NCBI GenBank assembly: GCA_028876585.1
Contig: JAGWRL010000054.1
Coordinates: 1 to 10,208 of the forward strand
Direction: 5' to 3'
Length of the DNA: 10,208 nucleotides
Source: Pseudomonadota bacterium
GTDB lineage: Bacteria > Pseudomonadota > Alphaproteobacteria > Rhizobiales > Beijerinckiaceae
Shown here: in pieces, positions 1 through 6,811 of the stretch
Layout: each line of letters starts with the position of its first letter
Position numbering within the stretch: position 1 is the first letter of the stretch
The notes under the pieces: model-generated
Database searches by the model: none
Told to the model about the DNA's origin: nothing
What the model saw: only the letters and a program-made list of their open reading frames with translations
Translations under genes and position numbers: made by a program

Positions 1-744
1 CAGTCCGGCGCGGTCGCGAATGACGCGGCCCGCGACGACGCGGCCCGCCTCGACGCGAACGAGCCCGTTGACGTGCAGATGCGCCGCCGCCTCTCCCTCG
101 ATTCTGTCGAGCCCGCCGCGATAGGTCCCCCGTTGCACGGCGTGGAACACGACGTCCGGCCCGCTCGACAACAACACGTCGATCTCGCACGCGCGCACGG
201 TGAAGCGCAGCGGCTTGCCGGTGATGTGCTCGTCGTCGCAGCGCACCGCCGACGTTTCCGACGGCCAGTCGCCCTGCAACCAAGCGCGCACGGTCGCTTC
301 CGCCGCTTCATCAGGCGGCTTCGGCGTCTCGTCCCAGGGCGCCGCGGCCGGCGCCTCGACCGGGTCGGCCAAGCCGGATTGAAGCTGGCGCCGCCGCGTC
401 CAATAATCCTCCTGCGCGACGCATCCGGTGAGACGCTCCCCGTCGCTGAAATAGATCGCGACGCCGGACCAGCAGGCGACGCGGCCTTTCGAGGCGCCAT
501 GCTCGCTGAACCAGGCCGCCGCCCAATCGTCCCCGGCAAGCGTGCGATGCACCGTCATGCCGAGACCGGGAAAGGCGCGCATTTGCTCAGCCACCGCCGG
601 CAGCCAGCTTTCATCGCGCCCGGCCAGCACGACGTCGCCGATGCGCAGCGCATAGTTGGGCGCGATGAACGCGCGCGCGGCGTCGTCATCGTGGCGATTG
701 AAATAATCGACCACCCAACGTCTGAGCAAATCCAGCGCGGACAA
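1..744 (-). CDS. SnoaL/NTF2-like double-domain protein (3' end beyond window)
   Basis: No ATG-initiated frame covers this stretch, but a TTG at 742-744 opens 248 uninterrupted codons to the window edge, with a strong ribosome site six bases upstream. The product appears to hold two consecutive NTF2-fold (SnoaL-like polyketide cyclase/ester cyclase) domains. Residues about 3-122 have the pattern of an N-terminal helix (LLRRWVVDYFNRHD), an 'AFPGLGMTVHR' strand and a 'DGERLTG' turn followed by a conserved-looking Asp (D113). Residues about 145-248 repeat the fold with 'GTYRGG', 'VEAGRVVAGRVIRD'. An Ala/Pro-rich linker lies between. NTF2-like proteins include cyclases, isomerases, epoxide hydrolases and ligand-binding proteins, so the reaction is unknown. 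It starts 3 nt after the acyl-CoA synthetase stop and is the last gene of the block-B operon that I can see, which suggests a role with the same substrate. The C-terminus is missing because of the window boundary, not a visible mutation. Confidence 0.8.
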   Translation of the reverse strand, partial: MSALDLLRRWVVDYFNRHDDDAARAFIAPNYALRIGDVVLAGRDESWLPAVAEQMRAFPGLGMTVHRTLAGDDWAAAWFSEHGASKGRVACWSGVAIYFSDGERLTGCVAQEDYWTRRRQLQSGLADPVEAPAAAPWDETPKPPDEAAEATVRAWLQGDWPSETSAVRCDDEHITGKPLRFTVRACEIDVLLSSGPDVVFHAVQRGTYRGGLDRIEGEAAAHLHVNGLVRVEAGRVVAGRVIRDRAGL

Positions 745-747
745 GCC

Positions 748-2256
748 TCACTCCTCCAGAAACAATCGCCGCATTTCGCGCTTCAGCAATTTGCCGGAGG
801 CGTTGCGCGGCAGGCTTTCGGCGAAGCGCACGCGCGTCGGGCATTTGAAATGCGCCAGCCGCTCGCGGGTGAAGGCGATCAACGCCTTCTCGTCGGCCGC
901 CTCGCCCGGTTTCAGCACCACCACCGCCATCGGCGTCTCGATCCATTTTTCGTGCGGCGCGCCGATGACGCCGACCTCGCGGATCGCCGGATGCGCGTTG
1001 AGCACGTTCTCGATCTCGGCGGGATAGACGTTCTCGCCCCCCGACACGATCATGTCCTTGAAACGATCAAACAGGAAGACGTAACCCGCATCGTCGAGAT
1101 AGGCCGCGTCGCCGGTGCGGAACCAACCATCGGCGGTGATCGCTTCCGTCGTCGCCTCGGGCTTGCGCCAATAGCCCTTGGTCATCATGCGCGTCCGCAA
1201 CCAGATCTCGCCAACCTCGCCCGTCGGCGCGTCGGCGAGCGTCGCGGGATCGACAACCCGCAACTCAACCCATGGCAACGCGCGGCCGCAGGCCTTCAGC
1301 AGGCCCGCGCGCGGACCATCGAGATCGTGATCCCATGGGTTGAGCACGACGACGGTGCCGGCGGATTCCGTCATGCCGTAGGCCTGCATGAAGCGGCACT
1401 TGAAGCGTTCGAGCGCGCGCCGCAGCAGCACGTCGCCAATCGGCGAGGCGCCGTACATCAGAAGTTGCAGGCTCGACAGGTCCGCCGTTTCGACGCCCTC
1501 GACCTGAAGCAGCGCCTGAACGACGGTCGGCACGAAGAACGCGTGCGTGACGCGATGGGCCGCGATCAGTTCCACCGCCTTGGCCGGATTGACCTCCCGC
1601 ATCAACACGGTGTGGCCGCCGACCATCATCGTCGAACTGCCGTAGCCGCAGCCGCCGATGTGGAACACCGGCATGGCGACGAGGTTGACGCTCTGACACC
1701 CCATGCCCCAGGCTTCCGCCGCGAGACGGCGTGTGTAGCTCATGCCTTCGTTGGTCAGCATGACGCCCTTGGGCAGGCCGGTCGTGCCGGAGGTGTAGAG
1801 CAGCAGGATCGTCTCGTCGGGCGCGCCGACATAGCCGGCGTCATAGCCCGGCGCCCGGTCGCGCAGCGCGTCGTAGCCGGAGCCAAAGACGACGGCGCTC
1901 TCGCGCGCTCCAGAGGGAAGCAGACGCCGAAACTCATCTTCGCAGACGACAAGGCGCGGCTGGGCGTCGCCCCATATCGCCTCGATTTCAGACGCCGCGA
2001 GCCGCCAGTTGAGGCCAACGAGGATCGCGCCGATCTGGCTGCACGCGAAAATCAGTTCGAAGAACTCCGGCCGGTTCTTCGCCAGCACCGCGACGCGGTC
2101 TCCCCTGCGCACGCCCAGCGCCACAAGGGCGTTGGCCGCGCGCGAGCTGCGCCCGTGCAACTGCGCGAAGCTCAATGTCTGCGCTTCGAAGCTCAGCGCG
2201 GGCGCCTGCGGCGTGCGGCGGGCGTGTTCGCGCAGGATTTCGGCGAAGGTGCTCAT
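748..2256 (-). CDS. AMP-forming acyl-CoA synthetase (long-chain fatty acid CoA ligase-like)
   Basis: This 502-aa ANL-superfamily enzyme should activate a carboxylic acid with ATP and CoA through an acyl-AMP intermediate, in the cytoplasm. All core motifs are intact. The P-loop A3 is YTSGTTGLPKG (154-164), A5 is YGMTES (293-298), and the A7 Asp lies in GWFRTGD (D383). The hinge and A8 are around R398 to E416 (FKDMIVSGGENVYPAEIE), and the A10 catalytic lysine is K489 in NASGK. Length and motifs fit the FadD-type medium/long-chain group, but the acyl pocket cannot be read for chain length or ring preference. The ATG start lies 6 nt after the acyl-CoA dehydrogenase stop, with GAGG four bases upstream. 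Its product is the expected substrate of that dehydrogenase. It is the second ligase of the window and, unlike the one at 8493-10193, keeps the A10 Lys. Confidence 0.93.
   Translation of the reverse strand: MSTFAEILREHARRTPQAPALSFEAQTLSFAQLHGRSSRAANALVALGVRRGDRVAVLAKNRPEFFELIFACSQIGAILVGLNWRLAASEIEAIWGDAQPRLVVCEDEFRRLLPSGARESAVVFGSGYDALRDRAPGYDAGYVGAPDETILLLYTSGTTGLPKGVMLTNEGMSYTRRLAAEAWGMGCQSVNLVAMPVFHIGGCGYGSSTMMVGGHTVLMREVNPAKAVELIAAHRVTHAFFVPTVVQALLQVEGVETADLSSLQLLMYGASPIGDVLLRRALERFKCRFMQAYGMTESAGTVVVLNPWDHDLDGPRAGLLKACGRALPWVELRVVDPATLADAPTGEVGEIWLRTRMMTKGYWRKPEATTEAITADGWFRTGDAAYLDDAGYVFLFDRFKDMIVSGGENVYPAEIENVLNAHPAIREVGVIGAPHEKWIETPMAVVVLKPGEAADEKALIAFTRERLAHFKCPTRVRFAESLPRNASGKLLKREMRRLFLEE
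751..757 (-). promoter_or_regulatory. Ribosome binding site that fixes the TTG start of the SnoaL-like gene
   Basis: The minus strand reads GGAGGAG followed by six bases (TGAGGC) and then TTG. The site lies inside the last codons of the upstream acyl-CoA synthetase gene, whose stop codon is within the spacer, so the two genes are probably translationally coupled. Without this site the SnoaL-like gene would be easy to miss, since its frame has no early ATG. Confidence 0.7.
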
Positions 2257-2262
2257 GCGGCC

Positions 2263-3441
2263 TCAATAGCTCTTGGGCAGGCCCAGACTATGCTGGGCGA
2301 TGAAGTTGAGGATCATTTCGCGCGACACCGGCGCCGTCTTGTGCAGGCGCGCGATGAACCAGAGATCGGCGAGCCCGTATTCGAGCGCCATGCCATTGCC
2401 GCCGTGAGTCTGGATCGCCTGATCGAGCGCCTCCAGCGAGGCGTCGGCGGCGGCGAACTTGGCCATATTGGCCGCCTCGCCCGCCGCGTCCGAGCGCTCG
2501 TCATAGAGCTGAGCGGCGCGCGCGGTCATCAGTCGCGCCTGCTGGACCGCGACGTAAGCCTTGGCGAGCGGATGGGCGACGCCCTGATGCGCGCCGATGG
2601 GCGTCGACCACACCGAGCGCTCGGCGGCGTAGGCCGCGCCTTTCTCCAGCGCAAAGCGCGCGATGCCGTTGTTGATCGCCGCGGCGCAGACGCGCTCGGG
2701 ATTGAGGCCGGCGAACATTTGTTTGAGGCCCTGACCTTCGACGCCGATCAGGCCGTCGGCGGCGATCTCGACGTCGTCAAAATGCAGCATGAACTGCGTT
2801 TCGGGCACATGCAGCGCCGTCTCGATCGGAGTCTTCTCGATGCCCTTTGCGTCCGCGGGAATGATGAACAGCGAGAGCGCCCCGCGTCCGCGCGCGTCGA
2901 GCGCCTCGCCACGCGCCACCACCAGGATCGCCTCGACCTCGTCGACCGCGGAGGTCCAGTATTTCTGGCCCTTCAGCAACCAGCCGCCGCCGGCGCGCGG
3001 GCGCGCCACCGTGCTGATCTTGTGAGTGTTGGTGCCCGCGTCCGGCTCGGTGATGGCGAAGGCGAGCCGCCGCTCGCCGCTGGCGAGGCCCGGCAACCAC
3101 GCGCGCTTCAGCTTTTCGTCGCCGTGCTGCTCGATGATCGGCGCGCAGATCGAGCCGATCACCAGCGAGAGGATCGGACATCCTTGCGCCGCCGCCTCCT
3201 CGACAATCACGTTATAATCGGCGAGCCCCGAGCCGCCGCCGCCATAGGCTTGCGAGATATGGACGCCTAAAAAGCCCGCCTGGCCCATGGCGCGCCAAAG
3301 CTCGACCGGCTTGGCCCCGCGCCGCACGACGTCCTGAAAATAGCGCCGGCCAAAGCCGCCGACGAGCCGGCCGACGCTCTCGCGCAGCATCGCGTGATGT
3401 TCTGCGGTGTCAACCAAGGCGCTGTGAAAGAGGCTCGCCAT
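2263..3441 (-). CDS. Acyl-CoA dehydrogenase (FAD-dependent)
   Basis: The 392-aa protein has the length of a standard acyl-CoA dehydrogenase, a FAD flavoenzyme that makes trans-2-enoyl-CoA and passes electrons to ETF. Visible marks are the N-terminal helical domain with 'GFLGVHISQAYGG' (57-69), the middle-domain flavin motif AITEPDAGTNTH (129-140), 'KGQKYWTS' (157-164), and the C-terminal 'QTHGGNGM' (344-351). The usual C-terminal Glu of MCAD/SCAD-type enzymes (the E of YEGT) is absent: the aligned segment is HKTAPVSREMI, with H367 at that place. A Glu is present in GLNPER (E249), where isovaleryl- and long-chain acyl-CoA dehydrogenases hold their catalytic base. I start the gene at the ATG at 3439-3441, 19 nt after the upstream stop, with AAGGA upstream. 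The frame stays open for 144 more codons, but those overlap the dehydrogenase gene and are low-complexity Arg/Ser/Ala. Substrate unknown. Confidence 0.93.
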   Translation of the reverse strand: MASLFHSALVDTAEHHAMLRESVGRLVGGFGRRYFQDVVRRGAKPVELWRAMGQAGFLGVHISQAYGGGGSGLADYNVIVEEAAAQGCPILSLVIGSICAPIIEQHGDEKLKRAWLPGLASGERRLAFAITEPDAGTNTHKISTVARPRAGGGWLLKGQKYWTSAVDEVEAILVVARGEALDARGRGALSLFIIPADAKGIEKTPIETALHVPETQFMLHFDDVEIAADGLIGVEGQGLKQMFAGLNPERVCAAAINNGIARFALEKGAAYAAERSVWSTPIGAHQGVAHPLAKAYVAVQQARLMTARAAQLYDERSDAAGEAANMAKFAAADASLEALDQAIQTHGGNGMALEYGLADLWFIARLHKTAPVSREMILNFIAQHSLGLPKSY

Positions 3442-3460
3442 GCGGCGTTGTGTCCTTGCG

Positions 3461-4318
3461 CTAGAGGGCCGCGTCGCGCGGCCAATCGAAAAAACCCTTG
3501 CCGCTCTTGCGGCCGAGTTCGCCGCGCTCAACCATCTCTTCGAGCAGCCGCGGCGGCGCGTAGCGCGGCCCCAACGAGCGAGCGAGCTGGCGCGCGATGT
3601 CGAGCCGCACGTCGAGGCCGACGATGTCGCTGAGCCGCAGCGGCCCGACGGGATGGCGGTAGGCGACGACCATCGCCTTGTCGATGTCCGCCGCGCTGGC
3701 GACGCCGTCCTGCAACATGCGGATCGCTTCGAGCGCGGCGATGAGATCGAGCCGGCTGGTGGCGAAGCCCGGCGTGTCCTCGACGACGATCGTGGTCTTG
3801 CCGACGCTCTCGGCGAAGGCGCGCGCGCGCGCAACCGACGCTTCGCTCGTCGCCGCGCCGCGCACGAGTTCAACCAAAGGCAACGACCACACGGGGTTGA
3901 AGAAATGCATGCCGAGAAAAGTCTCGGGCCGATTGACCGAAGCGGCGAGCGCGTTGACCGACAACGAACTGGTGTTGGTCGCGATCAACTGAGGCCCGCG
4001 CGCGGCGATCTGGCGCAACACCTGGCCCTTCAATTCCGCCCGCTCGGGCACGCTCTCGATGGCGAGGCTGACGCCCACAGGCAAGTCGGCGGCCTGCGCA
4101 TAGCGCTCAACGGCAGCGGCGAGCGTTCGCCCTCTCGCGGCATCGAGCTTGCCGCGTTGAACGCCGGCGGCGGCGGCGTCAGCGAGCGTGCGCTGCGCGG
4201 CGGCGAAGCGGCCCTCGTCCGGCTCCACCAGCGCGACCTTGTAGCCCGCCGCGGCGAACACATAAGCAATGCCGACGCCCATGGTTCCGGCGCCGACCAC
4301 CGCGACCCGATCAACCAT
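3461..4318 (-). CDS. 3-hydroxyacyl-CoA dehydrogenase, single-function
   Basis: The 285-aa protein matches the monofunctional 3-hydroxyacyl-CoA dehydrogenase family (HADH, PaaH, Hbd), which oxidises L-3-hydroxyacyl-CoA to 3-ketoacyl-CoA with NAD+. The N-terminal Rossmann fold has GAGTMG (9-14) and E32 at the end of strand 2, favouring NAD+. Active-site Ser is S117 in NTSSL, catalytic His is H138 in HFFNP, and its partner is E150. The spacing equals that of human HADH Ser137/His158/Glu170 exactly. The fourth family residue, Asn208, falls on S188 in DTPGFATSRL. The C-terminal helical domain carries 'HPVGPLRLSDIVGLD' and ends with 'GRKSGKGFFDW'. The ATG overlaps the SDR stop by 8 nt and has GGAGG five bases upstream, inside the SDR gene. 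It would act after the acyl-CoA dehydrogenase and a hydratase. Confidence 0.94.
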   Translation of the reverse strand: MVDRVAVVGAGTMGVGIAYVFAAAGYKVALVEPDEGRFAAAQRTLADAAAAGVQRGKLDAARGRTLAAAVERYAQAADLPVGVSLAIESVPERAELKGQVLRQIAARGPQLIATNTSSLSVNALAASVNRPETFLGMHFFNPVWSLPLVELVRGAATSEASVARARAFAESVGKTTIVVEDTPGFATSRLDLIAALEAIRMLQDGVASAADIDKAMVVAYRHPVGPLRLSDIVGLDVRLDIARQLARSLGPRYAPPRLLEEMVERGELGRKSGKGFFDWPRDAAL

Positions 4319-5075
4319 GGCTGCCTCCGTTGATCTCCACGCCCTGGCCGGTGACGTGGCTTGCGTAGTCGGAGGCGAGATAAACCATCAGACTGGCGAC
4401 CTCGGCCGCTTCGGCGTAGCGGCCGTCCGGGATCGATGCCGCGCGTTTGGCGCGCAGCGCCGCCGCGTCGCCATGGCTCTCGTCGGCCTCGATGTCGCGG
4501 ATCATCGGCGTGTCGACGGGGCCGGGGCAGACGGCGTTGACGCGCACGCCGCTGCGCGCGACTTCCAATGCGGCGCTCCTGGTGAGACCGAGCACGGCGT
4601 GTTTGCTCGCGGCGTAGGGCGCGAGATTGCGCACGCCGATATAGGCGCCGAGCGAGGCCGTGTTGACGACCGCGCCGCGCCCGCGCGCTACCATATGCGG
4701 CAGGACATGTTTGAGGCCCAGGAACACGCCGCGCACGTTGATCGCCATCACCTTGTCGAACATCTCGACGGGATAGTCGGCGAGCGGCAGCACCTCGCCC
4801 TGCCATCCCGCATTGTTCATGAAGACGTCGAGCCGTCCCCAGGCGCCGAGCGCCGCTTCGACGTAGCCGCGAACCGCGGCCTCGTCGCTCACGTCGGCGG
4901 CGACGAAGCGCGCCTCGCCGGGCATCGCCTGCGCCGTCGCGCGCGCGGCGGCCTCCGAGACATCGACCGCCAGCACCCGCGCGCCGGCCTGCGTGAGCGC
5001 GAGGCACACGGCGCGGCCAATGCCGCCGCCGGCGCCGGTGACGATCGCGACCTGTCCGGCGAAGTCGATCCTCAT
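4311..5075 (-). CDS. Short-chain dehydrogenase/reductase, classical type
   Basis: This 254-aa classical SDR carries the full catalytic set: TGAGGGIG (14-20) for the dinucleotide, NNAG (87-90), N113, S141, and Y154-x3-K158 in YAASK. D38 at the end of strand 2 (AVDVSE) predicts NAD(H) rather than NADP(H). The C-terminus 'TGQGVEINGG' is usual for the family. It should interconvert a secondary alcohol and a ketone, or reduce/oxidise a 3-oxoacyl group. Next to a Baeyer-Villiger monooxygenase, the simplest inference is oxidation of an alcohol to the ketone that the monooxygenase uses. The start is the ATG at 5073-5075, which shares an ATGA overlap with the monooxygenase stop. An upstream in-frame ATG at 5138 would add 21 residues rich in Arg and Cys that do not fit an SDR N-terminus, so I rejected it. 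Confidence 0.94.
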   Translation of the reverse strand: MRIDFAGQVAIVTGAGGGIGRAVCLALTQAGARVLAVDVSEAAARATAQAMPGEARFVAADVSDEAAVRGYVEAALGAWGRLDVFMNNAGWQGEVLPLADYPVEMFDKVMAINVRGVFLGLKHVLPHMVARGRGAVVNTASLGAYIGVRNLAPYAASKHAVLGLTRSAALEVARSGVRVNAVCPGPVDTPMIRDIEADESHGDAAALRAKRAASIPDGRYAEAAEVASLMVYLASDYASHVTGQGVEINGGSHG

Positions 5076-6688
5076 GGCTTGATCGCAGCGGCGGGCGCAG
5101 CGCGCAACGCGAAGCCGGAATAGCCCTCCTCCGCGCATGTGCGCAGAATGCGGCGATAGCCGCGCACGCCGCCGGAATAGGGCATGAACACGCGCGGCTT
5201 TCCCGCCACTTCGGCGCCGTTGTAGAAGGAGTTGGTCGTCATGTAGAGCGTCTCCTTGACGCGCTCGTTGACGTGATCGACCCAGGCGCGCTCGGCTTCC
5301 GGCGACGCCTCGAACTCCACCAGGCCCTGGCTGTCCATGGCGTTGAGCAGATCAGCGAGCCAGTCGATCTGCTCCTCGATCGACACCATCACATTGCTGA
5401 GCAGCGAGGGACTGCCGGGACCAACCACGATCAGCATGTTGGGAAAGCCGGCGACGCTGAGGCCGAGTTGACTGATCGGCCCATCGGCCCATTTCTGCCT
5501 GAGCGTGACGCCGCCGCGGCCAACAATATCAGGCTTCAGCAGCGATCCGGTAAAGGCGTCGAAGCCGGTGGCGAAAATGACGATGTCGAATTGCCTAGGT
5601 TTTTCCTGCGTGCGGATTCCTTCGGGCGTGAACTCGACGATGGGGAATTCCTTGAGATCGGCGAGTTCGACATTGTCGCGGTTGAACGCCTCGAAATAGC
5701 CGCTGTCGACCGAAGGCCGGCGGGCGGCGAAGGGGTGATCGTTGGGCGATAGCTTGGCGGCGACGACGGGATCACTCACGCGCTGCGCGATCTTGCGCCG
5801 GATGAACTCGGCCGCCGTGTCGTTGGCCGGCTTTGATAGCAGAATGTCGTGATAGGCGAGCGCGAAGCCGAAGCCCCAGCGGTTGTAGGCGGCCTCATAG
5901 ACCTTCTCCCGCTCCTCGGCTGAGACTTCGAGCGCGGACTGGCGGTTGGGAGCGAAGCCGAGCCCGGTCGGGGAATTCCACGCCTGCTCGCGCCGGGCCC
6001 GGTAAGTGGCCTTGACCTCGCGATCCTCGGCTTGCGTGATCGGCGCGTTGACGGCGGGAACGGAGTAGTTGGCGGTCCGCTGAAACACCGTCAGATGTTT
6101 CGCCTTGGCCGCGATCACCGGCGTCATCTGCATGCCTGACGAACCGGTGCCGATGACCGCGACGCGCTTGCCGGCGAAGTCGATCTCGCGCCGCGGCCAT
6201 TCGCCGCTGTGCAGGATCTCGCCACGAAACGAAGCCTGTCCGGGGTAGTCGGGCCGCTTGGTCGTCGAGAGCTGGCCGACCGCCATCACGAAATAGCGCG
6301 CAGACCATTGGCGCCCGTCCTGGGCCGTAATCGTCCAGCGGGCCGCCGCCTCGTCATAAACAGCCTGCTGCATGCGCGTGTTGAGGACGACGTCCTTGCG
6401 CAGATCGAAGCGGTCGGCGACGTGATGGATGTAGCGCAGAATCTCAGGCTGGGTCGCGTAGCGCTCGGACCACGTCCAATCCTGCTCCAACTCAGGCGAA
6501 AAGCTGTAGGAATAATCATAGCTTTCGACGTCGCAACGCGCGCCGGGATAGCCGTTGTGACGCCAGACGCCGCCGACGTCGTCGGACGCCTCCAGCACGA
6601 CCGTCCGCTTGCCCATGCCGCGCAGGCGCCACAGCGCCCGCAATCCCGCAAATCCCGCCCCGATGACAACGACGTCCACGGTTTCCAT
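5072..6688 (-). CDS. Type I Baeyer-Villiger monooxygenase (FAD/NADPH)
   Basis: The 538-aa flavoprotein has two Rossmann signatures (GAGFAG 10-15; GTGSSG 180-185) flanking the Baeyer-Villiger fingerprint FRGEILHSGEWP (154-165), an exact match to FxGxxxHxxxWP. The second BVMO motif, GGVWRHNGYPGARCD (39-53), is also complete. 'ARRPSVDSGYFEAFNR' (322-337) includes the expected active-site Arg, probably R324, and 'FATGFD' is at 372-377. These enzymes use NADPH and O2 to turn ketones into esters or lactones. The family's conserved Trp near the C-terminus (SW-x2-GAN in cyclohexanone monooxygenase) is Phe here (F488 in NSFYNGAE). I start at the ATG at 6686-6688, which has GGGAGG four bases upstream. 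An earlier in-frame ATG at 6742 lacks a ribosome site and would lie next to the predicted transcription start. First gene of block B; likely controlled by the neighbouring TetR protein. Substrate cannot be read. Confidence 0.94.
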   Translation of the reverse strand: METVDVVVIGAGFAGLRALWRLRGMGKRTVVLEASDDVGGVWRHNGYPGARCDVESYDYSYSFSPELEQDWTWSERYATQPEILRYIHHVADRFDLRKDVVLNTRMQQAVYDEAAARWTITAQDGRQWSARYFVMAVGQLSTTKRPDYPGQASFRGEILHSGEWPRREIDFAGKRVAVIGTGSSGMQMTPVIAAKAKHLTVFQRTANYSVPAVNAPITQAEDREVKATYRARREQAWNSPTGLGFAPNRQSALEVSAEEREKVYEAAYNRWGFGFALAYHDILLSKPANDTAAEFIRRKIAQRVSDPVVAAKLSPNDHPFAARRPSVDSGYFEAFNRDNVELADLKEFPIVEFTPEGIRTQEKPRQFDIVIFATGFDAFTGSLLKPDIVGRGGVTLRQKWADGPISQLGLSVAGFPNMLIVVGPGSPSLLSNVMVSIEEQIDWLADLLNAMDSQGLVEFEASPEAERAWVDHVNERVKETLYMTTNSFYNGAEVAGKPRVFMPYSGGVRGYRRILRTCAEEGYSGFALRAAPAAAIKP

Positions 6689-6692
6689 ATGT

Positions 6693-6698
6693 CCTCCC
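6693..6698 (-). promoter_or_regulatory. Ribosome binding site of the Baeyer-Villiger monooxygenase gene
   Basis: The minus strand reads GGGAGG, then ACAT, then ATG. It selects the shorter start over the in-frame ATG 18 codons upstream. Confidence 0.65.
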
Positions 6699-6752
6699 AG
6701 GCGCGACACTCGCCCAAACGAGACCTTTCGCCTCAGAAACATTCTTATCGTG

Positions 6753-6781
6753 GTAATAACCTACTCATGAGTATGATGCAA
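6753..6781 (-). promoter_or_regulatory. Candidate sigma-70-type promoter for block B
   Basis: On the minus strand, TTGCAT (6776-6781) and TATTAC (6753-6758) are 17 bases apart. Matches to the consensus hexamers are partial (3/6 and 4/6), so this is a weak call. It is supported by the position in the only AT-richer gap (6689-6811) between the TetR gene and the monooxygenase gene, and by the palindrome filling its spacer. Transcription would start near 6746, leaving a leader of about 55-60 nt before the monooxygenase ATG. No clear rho-independent terminator for the TetR gene is visible in the gap, so read-through from block A is possible. Confidence 0.35.
6762..6773. promoter_or_regulatory. 12-bp perfect palindrome, candidate TetR operator
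   Basis: TACTCATGAGTA reads the same on both strands and is AT-rich against a GC-rich background. It sits wholly inside the spacer of the candidate promoter, a place where a bound repressor would block RNA polymerase. The adjacent TetR-family gene is the obvious candidate binder. The symmetry breaks at the next base on each side; two of the four following pairs match, so a longer, imperfect operator is possible. Confidence 0.45.
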
Positions 6782-6811
6782 CACTTTTCCGCTTATCGAC
6801 GCTTTATGCGC

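Noticed and set aside
1..744. Limonene-1,2-epoxide hydrolase identity for the NTF2-like gene
   Set aside because: The fold class and BVMO/SDR context made it tempting, but I cannot see the Arg/Asp/Asp catalytic triad of that enzyme in either half, and the two-domain length does not fit.
73..3270. Very long open frame on the plus strand (about 1065 codons)
   Set aside because: It runs antisense to four well-supported genes with intact motifs. Its translation is Arg/Ala/His/Asp-rich without recognisable domains, as expected for the complement of GC-rich coding DNA with third-position GC bias.
3442..3873. 144-codon N-terminal extension of the acyl-CoA dehydrogenase frame
   Set aside because: It overlaps the upstream dehydrogenase gene in another frame, is low-complexity Arg/Ser/Ala, and the family N-terminus begins right at the ATG at 3441.
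3440..4333. Plus-strand open frame (about 297 codons) opposite the 3-hydroxyacyl-CoA dehydrogenase
   Set aside because: It mirrors the true gene and has compositional bias only. The minus-strand gene has exact family residue spacing.
6689..6742. Earlier ATG for the Baeyer-Villiger monooxygenase
   Set aside because: It has no ribosome site and lies beside the predicted transcription start, and the extra 18 residues precede the expected Rossmann start. The ATG at 6688 has GGGAGG at close spacing.
6782..6811. Terminator after the TetR gene
   Set aside because: Only a very short inverted repeat (CGC-ATAAA-GCG) is visible, without a GC-rich stem of useful length or a T-run on the transcribed strand.
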